Shown here: positions 36,201 through 43,779 of the stretch, piece by piece | How the letters are laid out: every line of letters begins with the position of its first letter | Position numbering within the stretch: position 1 is the first letter of the stretch | Made by a program: the position numbers and the translations under genes | Assembly: GCA_963931575.1 (NCBI GenBank) | Contig: OZ007029.1 | Coordinates: forward strand, 248,001 to 312,000 | Length of the DNA stretch: 64,000 bases | Reading direction: 5' to 3' | Source of the DNA: Gastranaerophilus sp944325835 | GTDB lineage: Bacteria > Cyanobacteriota > Vampirovibrionia > Gastranaerophilales > Gastranaerophilaceae | The notes under the pieces: model-generated | The model's database searches: none | Told to the model about the DNA's origin: nothing | The model's input: the letters and a program-made list of their open reading frames with translations, nothing else

Positions 36201-38788
36201 CTTTGTTCTTCTGCAGCGGCTTCATTTGCAGCCTGAGAGTCTGCTGCCGCCTGTGCTTCTTTATCTCTTTTAGCACGGGCAACGGCGATAGCCTCTTCTG
36301 TAATAGCAGGAATTTCCGGCTCAAGTTCTTTTGTCATTTTAAGGTTTTGGTTACCAAGAAATGCTGAGGTTTTGCCTTCTGTGCTTACAAGATTTTTTAA
36401 TTCCGGGAGTTCCATGCTTGAAAGATCTATTTCATCAAGAGTTTTTTCATCTTGATTTCTTAAATCGTCTTCGGTAGGTTCTTCTGTATTTTCTTCTTCA
36501 TCAGCGTTTTCGGTTTTATTTTCTTCGCCTTCAACGCCTTGAGTTTGTTCTTGTTCAATCTGATCAAGGCTTTCTGTTGCGGTTGTGATGTCTTCACCGG
36601 AAACGCCGATTTTTTCGCCGGCTTCTTCGTTTATTTCCATACCTTCGGTTGCGGAAACGGTCAGGGCGGTACCGCTTGCAATCATCGTGGAACCGAGTCC
36701 GATTTCCATTGTGCCCATATTAATCATATAAGTTGCAATCGCTGTAATGAACGGGTTCCACCAGCCGGCAGCACTCAAAAGAGCGGTACCCTGAACAACG
36801 TTATAGATACCAACGCCGGTCATGTAGCCGCCGCCGGCAATTGTGAAGGCTCCGGAATACATGCTGCTTTTCATTTCTTTATTAGCATAGTCAACGTCTT
36901 TAGAATATTTCTTGTTAGCTTTAGTTGAAGCCTGGAAGGTTTCTCTCAAGCCTTGAACAGTGAGGGATTCTTCTTCTGATGCACTTTCCAAATCACCCTG
37001 GCTTGCAGCAGCAGTGGTTTGAGCTTCTTCCATTTCACCTTCATTGTCAGTACCTTGTGTACCTTCTTCCGGTTCTGATTCTGAAGCTTCTTTAACCTCT
37101 GCGGTGTCTTCCTGTACTTGTTCTTCTTTTTCTTCAACTACTGTTGATTGGGCTTTTAGCTGTTCAACGAGTTTTAGTGCGTCTTTGCCTTTCTTTTCAG
37201 AGTCAACGCCTTCATCCTGTATTAAGCGTTTAAGTTTTGGCAGCGCAAGAGTTTTTGCATCAACCTCTTCAAGGCTTGATTCACCGTCAGACATCATTTC
37301 TTCGTCTGTTTGTTCGCCTTCTTCTGTTGCGTCAGTTGCACCTTCTTCTGAAGTTTCTGCAGCTCCGGAACCGTCTAGATTTTCAGGATTAGTTTCGGCA
37401 GGTGCAGCTTCTGTTTCAGCTTGCGGAGGTTCAACGGTTGCAGCATCATTGTCAAGGGATGAAGTTTCTGTCGGAGTTGTGCTTTGTTTTGATTTAGTAT
37501 TAACGGTGAATGTCGGATCTACAATACCTTCATCGCTGGTTAACGGTTCAACGGTATAGGAAGGATCTTCCAGATCAAAACCGGCAGTATCTGCTGTATC
37601 TTGCATTAACAGTTGAACTTCCTGAATAGTTGTATTTACATCATCAGCAAAATATTGTGTATTCATACCTACTGTGTGAGCGGTTTCTGAGAATCTTTTG
37701 CTTCCTGATAAATCAACAGAGCTAAGTACACCGATAATACCGGAATTTACCAGACCGCCGAATACGCTTCTGTTTTTGGAAGTTTTTTCAAATTCAGCAA
37801 GTTCCTGTGAAATCAGAATCGTTTCGGAACCGAAATCAAATGCGGTTTCCGCTTTACCTGTTACCATAGAAAGTTTTGTGCGAATATTAGTGAAGTTTCT
37901 TGTAGTGTTATCAATAGTATCTTGATATTTTTCATCTTCTTCACCGAACAGGCCTTTTAATTCTTCAAATCTTTGTTGATCGGCATCGCTCAGAGCTTCT
38001 CCGCTTTCAAATTTTGCTTGAAGATATTTCCATTCTTTAACTAATGATTTAATATTATTGAGTGATTTATCTTTTTCTGTTTCGGCGTCAACTCTTGCTG
38101 CTTCCATTTCTTTTTCAATAGGATTGATTTCGTCTAAATAAGCTTCGATTTCCTGAGTTTGATCCTGACATTTGTTGACGAAGATTTTTGTAATAGTTTT
38201 GATGTTGAGTAAAGGATTGTTTTTTAAGGAAATGTAAAGGTCATGAGCGCTTGCTCCTTCGGTTTCGGTTGTCATTTCAACTGCATTTGCATCAGCCATT
38301 GAATATGCCCAGTCAAGAATTTCATCGGGGATGGTAACGCCGTTGTTTGCCATGCCGATGATTTCGTCGTATGTGTAGCCGAAGAATTCACTGCTTTCGT
38401 CTTCTGTATAATAAATATTTGAATTACTGTCGATTGTTTGTCTTACGGCATTAAAATGCGCCATTCTTAATTGGTAAGCTTTAGCTTTATCCGGATCTGT
38501 AAAGACAGGGTTGCCGTCTGCATCGTATTTTTCAATAAAATCAAAGTCCGGATCTGCCGGTTTTTCAAATTTAGATTCGCTGTTGTCGGAAGCCCAGTCA
38601 ATAATAGTTTGCGGAACTGTTTCGCCGTCGTTTATTGCAGCAAAGATTTCGCTGACGCTGTAGCCGTAGTAAGGGCTGGTCGGGTCGTCAGTATAGATTG
38701 CGTCGCTGGTATCAAAATCATCAAGAAAGCTGTAGAAGTTCCCGCTTCTACTTTCTATAACTGCTTTCATTCTTGCTTCAATAGACAT
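33242..38788 (-). CDS. Giant repeat protein with glycine-heptad arrays (unknown)
   Basis: About 1,848 residues from ATG 38788 (AAAGGA upstream; the frame extends to 38902 without a ribosome site). Order: two copies of a ~75-residue N-terminal unit (YTDDPTSPYYGYSVSEIF / YTEDESSEFFGYTYDEII, each ending in IIDWA or ILDWAY); a coiled coil (about 225-320); long Glu-rich acidic linkers; two related Gly/Ala-rich hydrophobic modules at about 619-716 and 896-996 (both with YSKDV, a WWNP motif and LGSTMIASGTALTVSA-like ends); a Gln/Pro/Asn-rich linker; and about 1520-1790 an array of about 15 heptads of the form AGVATTT. No signal peptide. Flanked by higA and a small divergent gene. Function unknown; the modules look membrane-active or pore-like. 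Confidence 0.8.
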   Translation of the reverse strand: MSIEARMKAVIESRSGNFYSFLDDFDTSDAIYTDDPTSPYYGYSVSEIFAAINDGETVPQTIIDWASDNSESKFEKPADPDFDFIEKYDADGNPVFTDPDKAKAYQLRMAHFNAVRQTIDSNSNIYYTEDESSEFFGYTYDEIIGMANNGVTIPDEILDWAYSMADANAVEMTTETEGASAHDLYISLKNNPLLNIKTITKIFVNKCQDQTQEIEAYLDEINPIEKEMEAARVDAETEKDKSLNNIKSLVKEWKYLQAKFESGEALSDADQQRFEELKGLFGEEDEKYQDTIDNTTRNFTNIRTKLSMVTGKAETAFDFGSETILISQELAEFEKTSKNRSVFGGLVNSGIIGVLSSVDLSGSKRFSETAHTVGMNTQYFADDVNTTIQEVQLLMQDTADTAGFDLEDPSYTVEPLTSDEGIVDPTFTVNTKSKQSTTPTETSSLDNDAATVEPPQAETEAAPAETNPENLDGSGAAETSEEGATDATEEGEQTDEEMMSDGESSLEEVDAKTLALPKLKRLIQDEGVDSEKKGKDALKLVEQLKAQSTVVEEKEEQVQEDTAEVKEASESEPEEGTQGTDNEGEMEEAQTTAAASQGDLESASEEESLTVQGLRETFQASTKANKKYSKDVDYANKEMKSSMYSGAFTIAGGGYMTGVGIYNVVQGTALLSAAGWWNPFITAIATYMINMGTMEIGLGSTMIASGTALTVSATEGMEINEEAGEKIGVSGEDITTATESLDQIEQEQTQGVEGEENKTENADEEENTEEPTEDDLRNQDEKTLDEIDLSSMELPELKNLVSTEGKTSAFLGNQNLKMTKELEPEIPAITEEAIAVARAKRDKEAQAAADSQAANEAAAEEQSQDIVDGTEQIEQEGEEKKTIFQQYKEDFTQDKSTNQGYSKDVKYTTKESAKGMGLGVLGTTAGTARTAFGAGEIAIGTVLAMNWWNPAAMMLGLFLIKQGTEDTALGMEMIGSGMALTVTAASTLATSVTAGSRVNESNDKTDESMNKVNDMEAQVNAAVEEQLAEDEAKAEEEEEVEEGEDETVPETEGETEYEDEGVYVPEYTNFKVRLGRLVEYEDGDPEIEQDKDAEDETKDAEKDEKKLEQKGVKEEKKAKTKKKEGANLSKEIEEAGKQIEETDKILEEQQTLAEEQGTEGEEAQQSSIPPEDAESAAAEAQTQGEEANMLSEEVTALAAETQTEVETKKAEINAATNETQGIVTEMNAIQAGLGQDQTKMKTLSNQLKRESKKGSSGSQSSQGSQQPKQPQQPKPEPKTVRPDKSAKVEQPKKEEPEKENNPTTQEPANTPVVPVQTRAVSQPANASEPTVQDAPEGADKTEYASDQNKQPDFVGFVAQSDSLASGSVLVNTKAKATPAQNGNNNNSGNSSNQGGIFALKNKQKQNAKKTSAARKEKTQTAANEAVQQPQIVAAKRSTPKAFDIDSMNGGGADKTKSIRTSMQALRTAAFNKQAKLSAMAIRANNNVMANIQKEAQAQAEAARQERLAREKQERIAKIKEYAGYVQAVGGAVSMAGTVTSAIGKNQAATGAFIVTTAQENMATTAAQIVAAEGKQVVGTTTITIGNATMTIGAAETTTGVATETAGVATTTAGVSTQAAGTTTISVSTPLLTFPTTPAGTAGVAAGTTTFAAGTATEAAGVATTTVGVTTQATGAATTAEGTATTTEGTTMTAEAAAELVAGNTEMAILEGTMAIGMEQEMAGIALSATGDLIQSIGAYTTAAGAAVSSGADIANGNILGGIASIVGAAASVVGISANLSTLGQAAVQVGAQGTALAGQLTTSGANQNNSNNNQDQKKKKKFKENERTQGIIEKTANKKMAVSNRFNK

Positions 38789-38946
38789 AACTTGACTTTC
38801 CTTTACTCGATTCCTTATTATTGTTGTCGGAAATAAAGTCTTAAACTTTAAGATTTCATGGGGTTTTGTTACAAAACTTAATAACCGGACATGAAAGGGC
38901 AAATTTTTTGTAAAATATTTTTTAATAAATGTATAGAGAGGTAATT

Positions 38947-39120
38947 ATGAGAGAAAATTCTGATGAAAAGAATTTGAAACTGGTTGCGGGTGCAAAGAAA
39001 GAAACACCTGAAAAGCCGGCGTTTTCTTCTAAAGTTACCTCACCTATCAGAAAGATGTTGTTGGATTTCAATAAGGAAAAGGCTAAGGATAAATTCAGAA
39101 TAACGGATTTATTCAAGTAA
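38947..39120 (+). CDS. Small basic hypothetical protein (57 aa)
   Basis: ATG 38947 has GAGAGGT 5 nt upstream and is chosen over the ATG at 38929. The product (MRENSDEKNLKLVAGAKKET ... RITDLFK) is lysine-rich and helical. It ends 4 nt before the gene at 39125 and is probably co-transcribed with it and prmC. An antisense ORF of similar length has no ribosome site. Not recognised. Confidence 0.55.
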   Translation: MRENSDEKNLKLVAGAKKETPEKPAFSSKVTSPIRKMLLDFNKEKAKDKFRITDLFK

Positions 39121-39124
39121 AAAT

Positions 39125-39634
39125 ATGTATGAAGTGAAAAAACGTGTTTACCCGTCGCTTTCTAAAAATCAGAAGTCGGCGTTGTGTAATTATTTACGGG
39201 CATTTGTGAAAAAAATGCCCGAACTTGGCGCGGATGAAATCTGGCAAAAATTTTACGATGACGAGAAGTATTATCTTGAAATGAATTCTTCACGTTTTGA
39301 ATTTTTATGTGATATTATTGATGAGGAAGATTTTTATAACGATACGATTTTGTTTATACGCGAGTGTAAAAAGTATTTTGATTATAAAAAATCGCAGGAG
39401 CCGGTAATTCAGGCGCAGAAGGCTTTTGAGAAACAAAAACGAGAGTTTTTGAAAGAGTTAAAGATGAAATCCGAACAGCCGACAAAGAAGCAGCTTTATT
39501 ATTACGATGCGCTTTGTAAGCGTTACGGTGTTGAAAAAGAGAATACGGACGAACTGTCACGGTTTGATTTAAAAGAGAGAATTTCAAGGATTATTGATGA
39601 GCATACAGCGGATTATAAAAATATTGACGGATAG
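39125..39634 (+). CDS. Hypothetical protein upstream of prmC
   Basis: 169 residues, highly charged and helical. The C-terminal part (PTKKQLYYYDALCKRYGVEK ... LSRFDLKERISRIIDEH) resembles the small three-helix nucleic-acid or protein-binding motif often found at protein ends (T-K-x-Q-x-x-Y-x-x-x-L-x-x-x-Y-G). No catalytic motif. Its end overlaps the prmC start by 38 bp, suggesting translational coupling. Confidence 0.65.
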   Translation: MYEVKKRVYPSLSKNQKSALCNYLRAFVKKMPELGADEIWQKFYDDEKYYLEMNSSRFEFLCDIIDEEDFYNDTILFIRECKKYFDYKKSQEPVIQAQKAFEKQKREFLKELKMKSEQPTKKQLYYYDALCKRYGVEKENTDELSRFDLKERISRIIDEHTADYKNIDG

Positions 39635-40442
39635 CGGGATTGAGCCGGCAGAGGCGCGTGTGGAGGCAGAACTTTTGCTTGAGCATTTTTGTAATTACGA
39701 TGCTAAAAAGGCAATTATGGGTGAAAGCTTACCTGATACGGATTGGGCTTTTGTTGAAGAAAAGGCGCGGGAACGGGCCCAAACACGCCGGCCTGTTCAG
39801 CATATAATCGGATTGGCTGATTTTATGGGTGAAAAGTTTATTGTAAATGAACATACACTTATTCCGCGTGATGAAACGGAGCTCCTTGTCCGCGAAGCCG
39901 TCAGACTTATTAAGGAAAATAATTTGAAACAGGCAATTGAAATCGGAGCCGGCTCGGGCTGTGTTGCCTGTATGATAGCAAAGCTTTCAGCGATTCCTGT
40001 GATCGGGGTGGATATTTCAAACGAGGCGCTTCATATAGCGCTTGACAATGCAACAAAACACAATCTTTTTAACAGGGCGATATTTCGAAAATCGGATATT
40101 TATTCCAACGTCAGAGAGCGTGAAAAATTTGATATTATTGTTTCAAACCCGCCTTATATTCCGCTTAGTGAAAAAGGCAAATTACAGAAAGAAGTGGAAT
40201 TTGATCCTGAAATTGCACTTTTTACGCACGATAAGGACGGGATTGAATTTTACGAACGAATTATTGAAGGCGCTGCACGTTTGTTTGTGAAACGCGGGTT
40301 TATTGCGCTTGAACTCGGCATAAATCAGGCGCCTGCGGTTCGGCGGCTTTTAGTTGAAAACGGATTTTGCAATATAAACATTGTAAAAGATTTAGCCGGA
40401 ATTGACCGTGTTATTTCTGCTGAGCTGGTTTTGGAAGATTAA
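39597..40442 (+). CDS. prmC: Peptide chain release factor N5-glutamine methyltransferase
   Basis: PrmC methylates the Gln of the GGQ motif in release factors RF1/RF2 using SAM. The N-terminal helical domain (1-75) recognises the factor; then PVQHIIGLADFMG, the SAM site AIEIGAGSGCVACMIA, GVDISNEAL and the catalytic IVSNPPYIP are all present. Length of about 282 is normal. The start lies inside the upstream gene; ATG 39597 is preferred to the preceding TTG. The 3' end overlaps the convergent hybrid kinase by about 30 bp. The usual neighbour prfA is not visible. Confidence 0.93.
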   Translation: MSIQRIIKILTDSGIEPAEARVEAELLLEHFCNYDAKKAIMGESLPDTDWAFVEEKARERAQTRRPVQHIIGLADFMGEKFIVNEHTLIPRDETELLVREAVRLIKENNLKQAIEIGAGSGCVACMIAKLSAIPVIGVDISNEALHIALDNATKHNLFNRAIFRKSDIYSNVREREKFDIIVSNPPYIPLSEKGKLQKEVEFDPEIALFTHDKDGIEFYERIIEGAARLFVKRGFIALELGINQAPAVRRLLVENGFCNINIVKDLAGIDRVISAELVLED

Positions 40443-41832
40443 AGCAGAATTTATTACGGTTGTTGCTCAACGGTTCATAGTAAATTTTGCCGTGGTGAAG
40501 CTCAATGATTTTTTTGCAGATATATAGTCCCAGTCCGGTGTTGATAGTTTTTGTGTTCTTGTTATACTGTACAAATTTTTCAAAGATATCCGGCTTCAGG
40601 TTTTTTGAGTTTTCCTTGTCGCTCTGATTTGTTATTTCAATGAGAAAATTAAATTCATTTTCTTTTAATTCTATCGTAATTGTGGAGTTCGGGACAGAAT
40701 ACTGGTTTGCGTTTGTTAAAAGATTATTGATTGTTCGTTTTATTTCCAGATAATCGACATTGCAGATACTGTTTCGGGTTTTGTTTTTGAATATAATTTG
40801 CTGTCCTTTATCCTGCGTCAGATAATGGATTTCTTCTAAACACTTTTTAATGATATCTTCAAGCGGATAGGGTTCAAGCTGTAAAATAATCTGATTTTTC
40901 TCGCTTTTGTATTTAAGCAGCAGGTTTTCAACAAGATTTTTCATATATTTTGAAGCGCTGAGCATATCGCAGATAAGTTCGTGTTCAAAATCATCAGTCT
41001 TTGATGCGTTATTTTTTAGTAGAAGTTCAAGCGCGCAGATTTCGGCATTTATCGGGGTTTTTAAATCGTGCGTAACCATTGCAAGAAAAGTTTCTTTTGT
41101 TTCTTCAAGAGCCTCTTGCAGGGATTGGCTTTTCAGGATGTTATAAATCTGGGATTGTACAACATTTATATTGAAAGGCTTTTCTATGAAGGCAACAGAG
41201 CCGAGATTATAGCCCTTGATTTTATTATCCGCATCAGAGAGCGCGGAGATGAAAATAATCGGGGTATTTTTATTTAATTCCGATGATTTAATCACATTGG
41301 CAACGTCAAATCCTGAGATTTCAGGAATCATAATATCGAGTAGAAATAAGTCGTATTTATGCTCTTTTAAACTCGCAATTGCCTCCTGAGGCTTAATAAA
41401 GCTATGAGTATTAATATTTAAGGGCGCAAGTGTTTCTTCAAGCAATTCAATATTGAGTATATTATCATCAAGAATTAAGATGTGCTTGTCTTTTAGAAAT
41501 TTATCGTTGAACTTTTCATTTCTTTTACTCTCCTGCGGTTTGCATTTAAAGTATTCCCTGACCATCTGTGCATCTATAGGGTATGCAATAACATTTTTTA
41601 TACCGCAGGTATTTGCAGCAAAGATGTTTTTTCGTGTAATATTTTCGGAAGTGAGCCAGATGTCAAGATTGGTATATGCGGAGCAGAAATTTTTAATTTG
41701 TTGCAGGTCTTTAAAATCGGTTTTTATGATGCATAATTTTTTGCTTGAATTAAGTTGATTAGTGTCAAACTCATTGATATTTTCAATGTAGAGAATTTTG
41801 TTATTATCAACTTCATTTATTAAGTTATTCAT
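40411..41832 (-). CDS. Receiver-histidine kinase hybrid (cytoplasmic)
   Basis: 473 residues with no membrane helix. Residues 1-95 look like a degenerate receiver fold without the acidic pocket; a genuine receiver follows (about 112-230: ILILDDN, phosphoacceptor Asp in FLLDIMIPE, FISALSD, IEKPFN), then HisKA with phospho-His in AMVTHDLKTPIN and an HATPase domain (NNLLTNANQYS N box; NTGLGLYICKKI G2). Receiver-first kinases usually take phosphate from another kinase and pass it on. The gene is convergent with prmC and overlaps it. Nothing adjacent suggests the target. Confidence 0.88.
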   Translation of the reverse strand: MNNLINEVDNNKILYIENINEFDTNQLNSSKKLCIIKTDFKDLQQIKNFCSAYTNLDIWLTSENITRKNIFAANTCGIKNVIAYPIDAQMVREYFKCKPQESKRNEKFNDKFLKDKHILILDDNILNIELLEETLAPLNINTHSFIKPQEAIASLKEHKYDLFLLDIMIPEISGFDVANVIKSSELNKNTPIIFISALSDADNKIKGYNLGSVAFIEKPFNINVVQSQIYNILKSQSLQEALEETKETFLAMVTHDLKTPINAEICALELLLKNNASKTDDFEHELICDMLSASKYMKNLVENLLLKYKSEKNQIILQLEPYPLEDIIKKCLEEIHYLTQDKGQQIIFKNKTRNSICNVDYLEIKRTINNLLTNANQYSVPNSTITIELKENEFNFLIEITNQSDKENSKNLKPDIFEKFVQYNKNTKTINTGLGLYICKKIIELHHGKIYYEPLSNNRNKFCFNLPKPAQQK

Positions 41833-41932
41833 ACCAGAATTATTATATTAAAATTTTTTGTAAAAGGTATTAGCCGGTCAGGCTAAAATTTGCTAAATTC
41901 TGCTGATATTATACTTTCGGGTAATACGTATT

Positions 41933-41960
41933 GTAAGTTGGGCTTGCAAGCCCAACCTAC
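41933..41960. repeat. Palindromic intergenic element
   Basis: Contains the perfect 20-nt palindrome GTTGGGCTTGCAAGCCCAAC, extended by near-matching GTA/TAC ends. GTAGGTTGGGC-type words are recurrent intergenic repeats in many bacteria. It sits between the hybrid kinase and a small exported protein gene. Confidence 0.6.
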
Positions 41961-41971
41961 TTGCCTAAAAT

Positions 41972-42010
41972 AAAAAACAGCCCTCCTGATTTCCGGGAGA
42001 GCTGTTTTTT
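41972..42010. terminator. Bidirectional intrinsic terminator
   Basis: AAAAAACAGC pairs with GCTGTTTTTT, with an inner CTCC/GGAG helix. It follows the minus-strand gene at 42025 with a T-run on both strands. Confidence 0.85.
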
Positions 42011-42024
42011 AAGTTGATTTACTC

Positions 42025-42324
42025 TTATTTATTTTCAATCCTGATAGTGCCGTTATCGTTGACGAATTGGGAATTTGTCTGAATAGGCTGTTCTGCGCGT
42101 TCTTCAAGACGTTTTTGGCGTTCTTCAATCATTTTAGCGCGTTGTTCTCTTTCTTCTTTTCTTTCTTTAAAATTTTGAACATTGTCGTAGTCGTTTCTGG
42201 TGTTGTATTGCAAATGTTGAATTTGCTGCATTTCCAGCGTATTGAAAGAGGATGTTTCAGGAAAGGCATTAGCAATTGCAGCACTCAAAACTATCGCTGT
42301 AAACGTTAAAACTATTTTTTTCAT
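42025..42324 (-). CDS. Small exported protein (99 aa)
   Basis: Signal peptide MKKIVLTFTAIVLSAAIANA-FPE, then a short polar segment and a strongly charged helix (FKERKEEREQRAKMIEERQK) likely to be a coiled coil. AGGGTT precedes the ATG and a terminator follows it, so it is monocistronic. Periplasmic or surface location expected; function unknown. Confidence 0.72.
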   Translation of the reverse strand: MKKIVLTFTAIVLSAAIANAFPETSSFNTLEMQQIQHLQYNTRNDYDNVQNFKERKEEREQRAKMIEERQKRLEERAEQPIQTNSQFVNDNGTIRIENK

Positions 42325-42378
42325 TATTTAACCCTCCAAATACGTATCTGTATTTATTTTAACATAGTTTTTTTGAAT

Positions 42379-43683
42379 TTAAAAGATAATAACGGACAAT
42401 ATTGCGAAAAGTAACAATGGTATATTGTAATGTAGGAAGGTAGGAATGCAGGTATCCCAGATGTGGTTATGCTGTCCGTCTACGTTAAGTCCTGAGGTAG
42501 GCCCGAGTGTCGTGTCGGAAGCCGGTGAACCCGCATCACCAAGCGCTGCAGCTGCGGCAAGAACGATTACAGTCGCCGGAATACTGAATCCGAGCTTTAT
42601 ACAAATCGGTACAAACAGAACTGCCAGAATCGGGATTGTACCAAAAGACGTACCGATTCCCATGGTTATAAATAGACCGATTAAAAGCATTAGCGTTGCC
42701 GCAATAATTTTATTTGTCATAAGCGGCAGGACTGCGTTTACGAAGGTATCTATTCCGCCTGTTGCCTTCAATACTGCGGCAAATCCTGCTGCAACAAGCA
42801 TTACAAAAGCGACATACCCCATTAAACCGATACCTTCGTTGATAACTTTATCCATTTTTTGATAATTTATTGCGCCGGTGCCGAAAATTACGCCAAGGCC
42901 GATAAGCGCGCCGAGCGGAAGTGATTTTGTCCACAGCTGAACAAGGAAAGTTACGGCTGCTGCAAGAAGGATTAAGTAGTGCTCTTTTTTCATTTTTGTA
43001 TCGGAGCGTTTTACTTCTTCGCCCGCAAATTCAATATTTGCGTATTCACGCGGTTTCCGGTATGAGATAAATATTGCATAAAAGTAACCGACAAGCATTG
43101 CAACACCCAGAAACCATGTTGATTTCCAGATTTCGCTTTTTGCTATTTCAATACCGTTCTGGGTCAAGTTATCGGCAAGAAGCCCCTGAAAAATGAGTCC
43201 GAAACCTGTCGGCAATACAATATAAGGCGCTTTCAGCCCGAAAGCCAGAGCGCAGGCAACAAGCCGCCGGTCAAGTTTCATTGCATTCATGGTCTTTATT
43301 AAAGGCGGAATAATTATCGGAATAAATGCGATATGCACAGGAATTAAGTTCTGCGAAAATATAGCCATACAGGTTAAAATCCCGATTAAAATATAAACAT
43401 TTCCCTTTATGACGGTTGAAATTTTCTTGGATAAAACGCTTTCTAACCCCGAATGAGTCATTGTTGCGGCAAATGCACCTAACAGAATATAGCTGAGAGC
43501 GGTTTCAGAGTTGCCGCCCATACCGGAGATGAAGTCGTTCATAATTTCCGTAATCGGCATTTTCGCGCAAAGCCCTGCAACAATTGATGAAACAAAAATC
43601 GCAAGCAAAACATTTACCCTGCCAAGACAAAGAAGGCAAAGCACTATTACTGATACTACAACGGGATTAAATATTACTTCCAT
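42379..43683 (-). CDS. Na+/H+ antiporter-family membrane protein (NhaC/YuiF-like)
   Basis: 434 residues with about twelve predicted membrane helices, starting VVVSVIVLCLLCLGRVNVLLAI. Family features: SGMGGNSETALSYILLGAFAA, a paired-repeat layout with re-entrant loops, GIGTSFGTIPILAVLFVPICI and ALGDAGSPASDTTLGPTSGLN near the C-terminus. These occur in the YuiF-type family annotated as Na+/H+ antiporter or amino-acid (histidine) permease. Substrate cannot be settled by sequence alone. Divergent from murC. Confidence 0.85.
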   Translation of the reverse strand: MEVIFNPVVVSVIVLCLLCLGRVNVLLAIFVSSIVAGLCAKMPITEIMNDFISGMGGNSETALSYILLGAFAATMTHSGLESVLSKKISTVIKGNVYILIGILTCMAIFSQNLIPVHIAFIPIIIPPLIKTMNAMKLDRRLVACALAFGLKAPYIVLPTGFGLIFQGLLADNLTQNGIEIAKSEIWKSTWFLGVAMLVGYFYAIFISYRKPREYANIEFAGEEVKRSDTKMKKEHYLILLAAAVTFLVQLWTKSLPLGALIGLGVIFGTGAINYQKMDKVINEGIGLMGYVAFVMLVAAGFAAVLKATGGIDTFVNAVLPLMTNKIIAATLMLLIGLFITMGIGTSFGTIPILAVLFVPICIKLGFSIPATVIVLAAAAALGDAGSPASDTTLGPTSGLNVDGQHNHIWDTCIPTFLHYNIPLLLFAILSVIIF

Positions 43684-43779
43684 AATATATTTAATTTATC
43701 ATAAAAAACTGGTATCTCAAACTATTTTTTTGTATTATAATTTTTATAGAAGAATTAGGGATTTAGAGGAATTTTAATT

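Noticed and set aside
37044..37559. Plus-strand ORF of 171 codons, Ser-rich
   Set aside because: Antisense to the Glu-rich linkers of the giant protein; GAA/GAG codons read backwards give Ser/Phe-rich open frames.
38922..39116. Minus-strand ORF of 64 codons opposite the small gene at 38947
   Set aside because: No ribosome site, whereas the plus-strand ORF has GAGAGGT and leads directly into the next gene.
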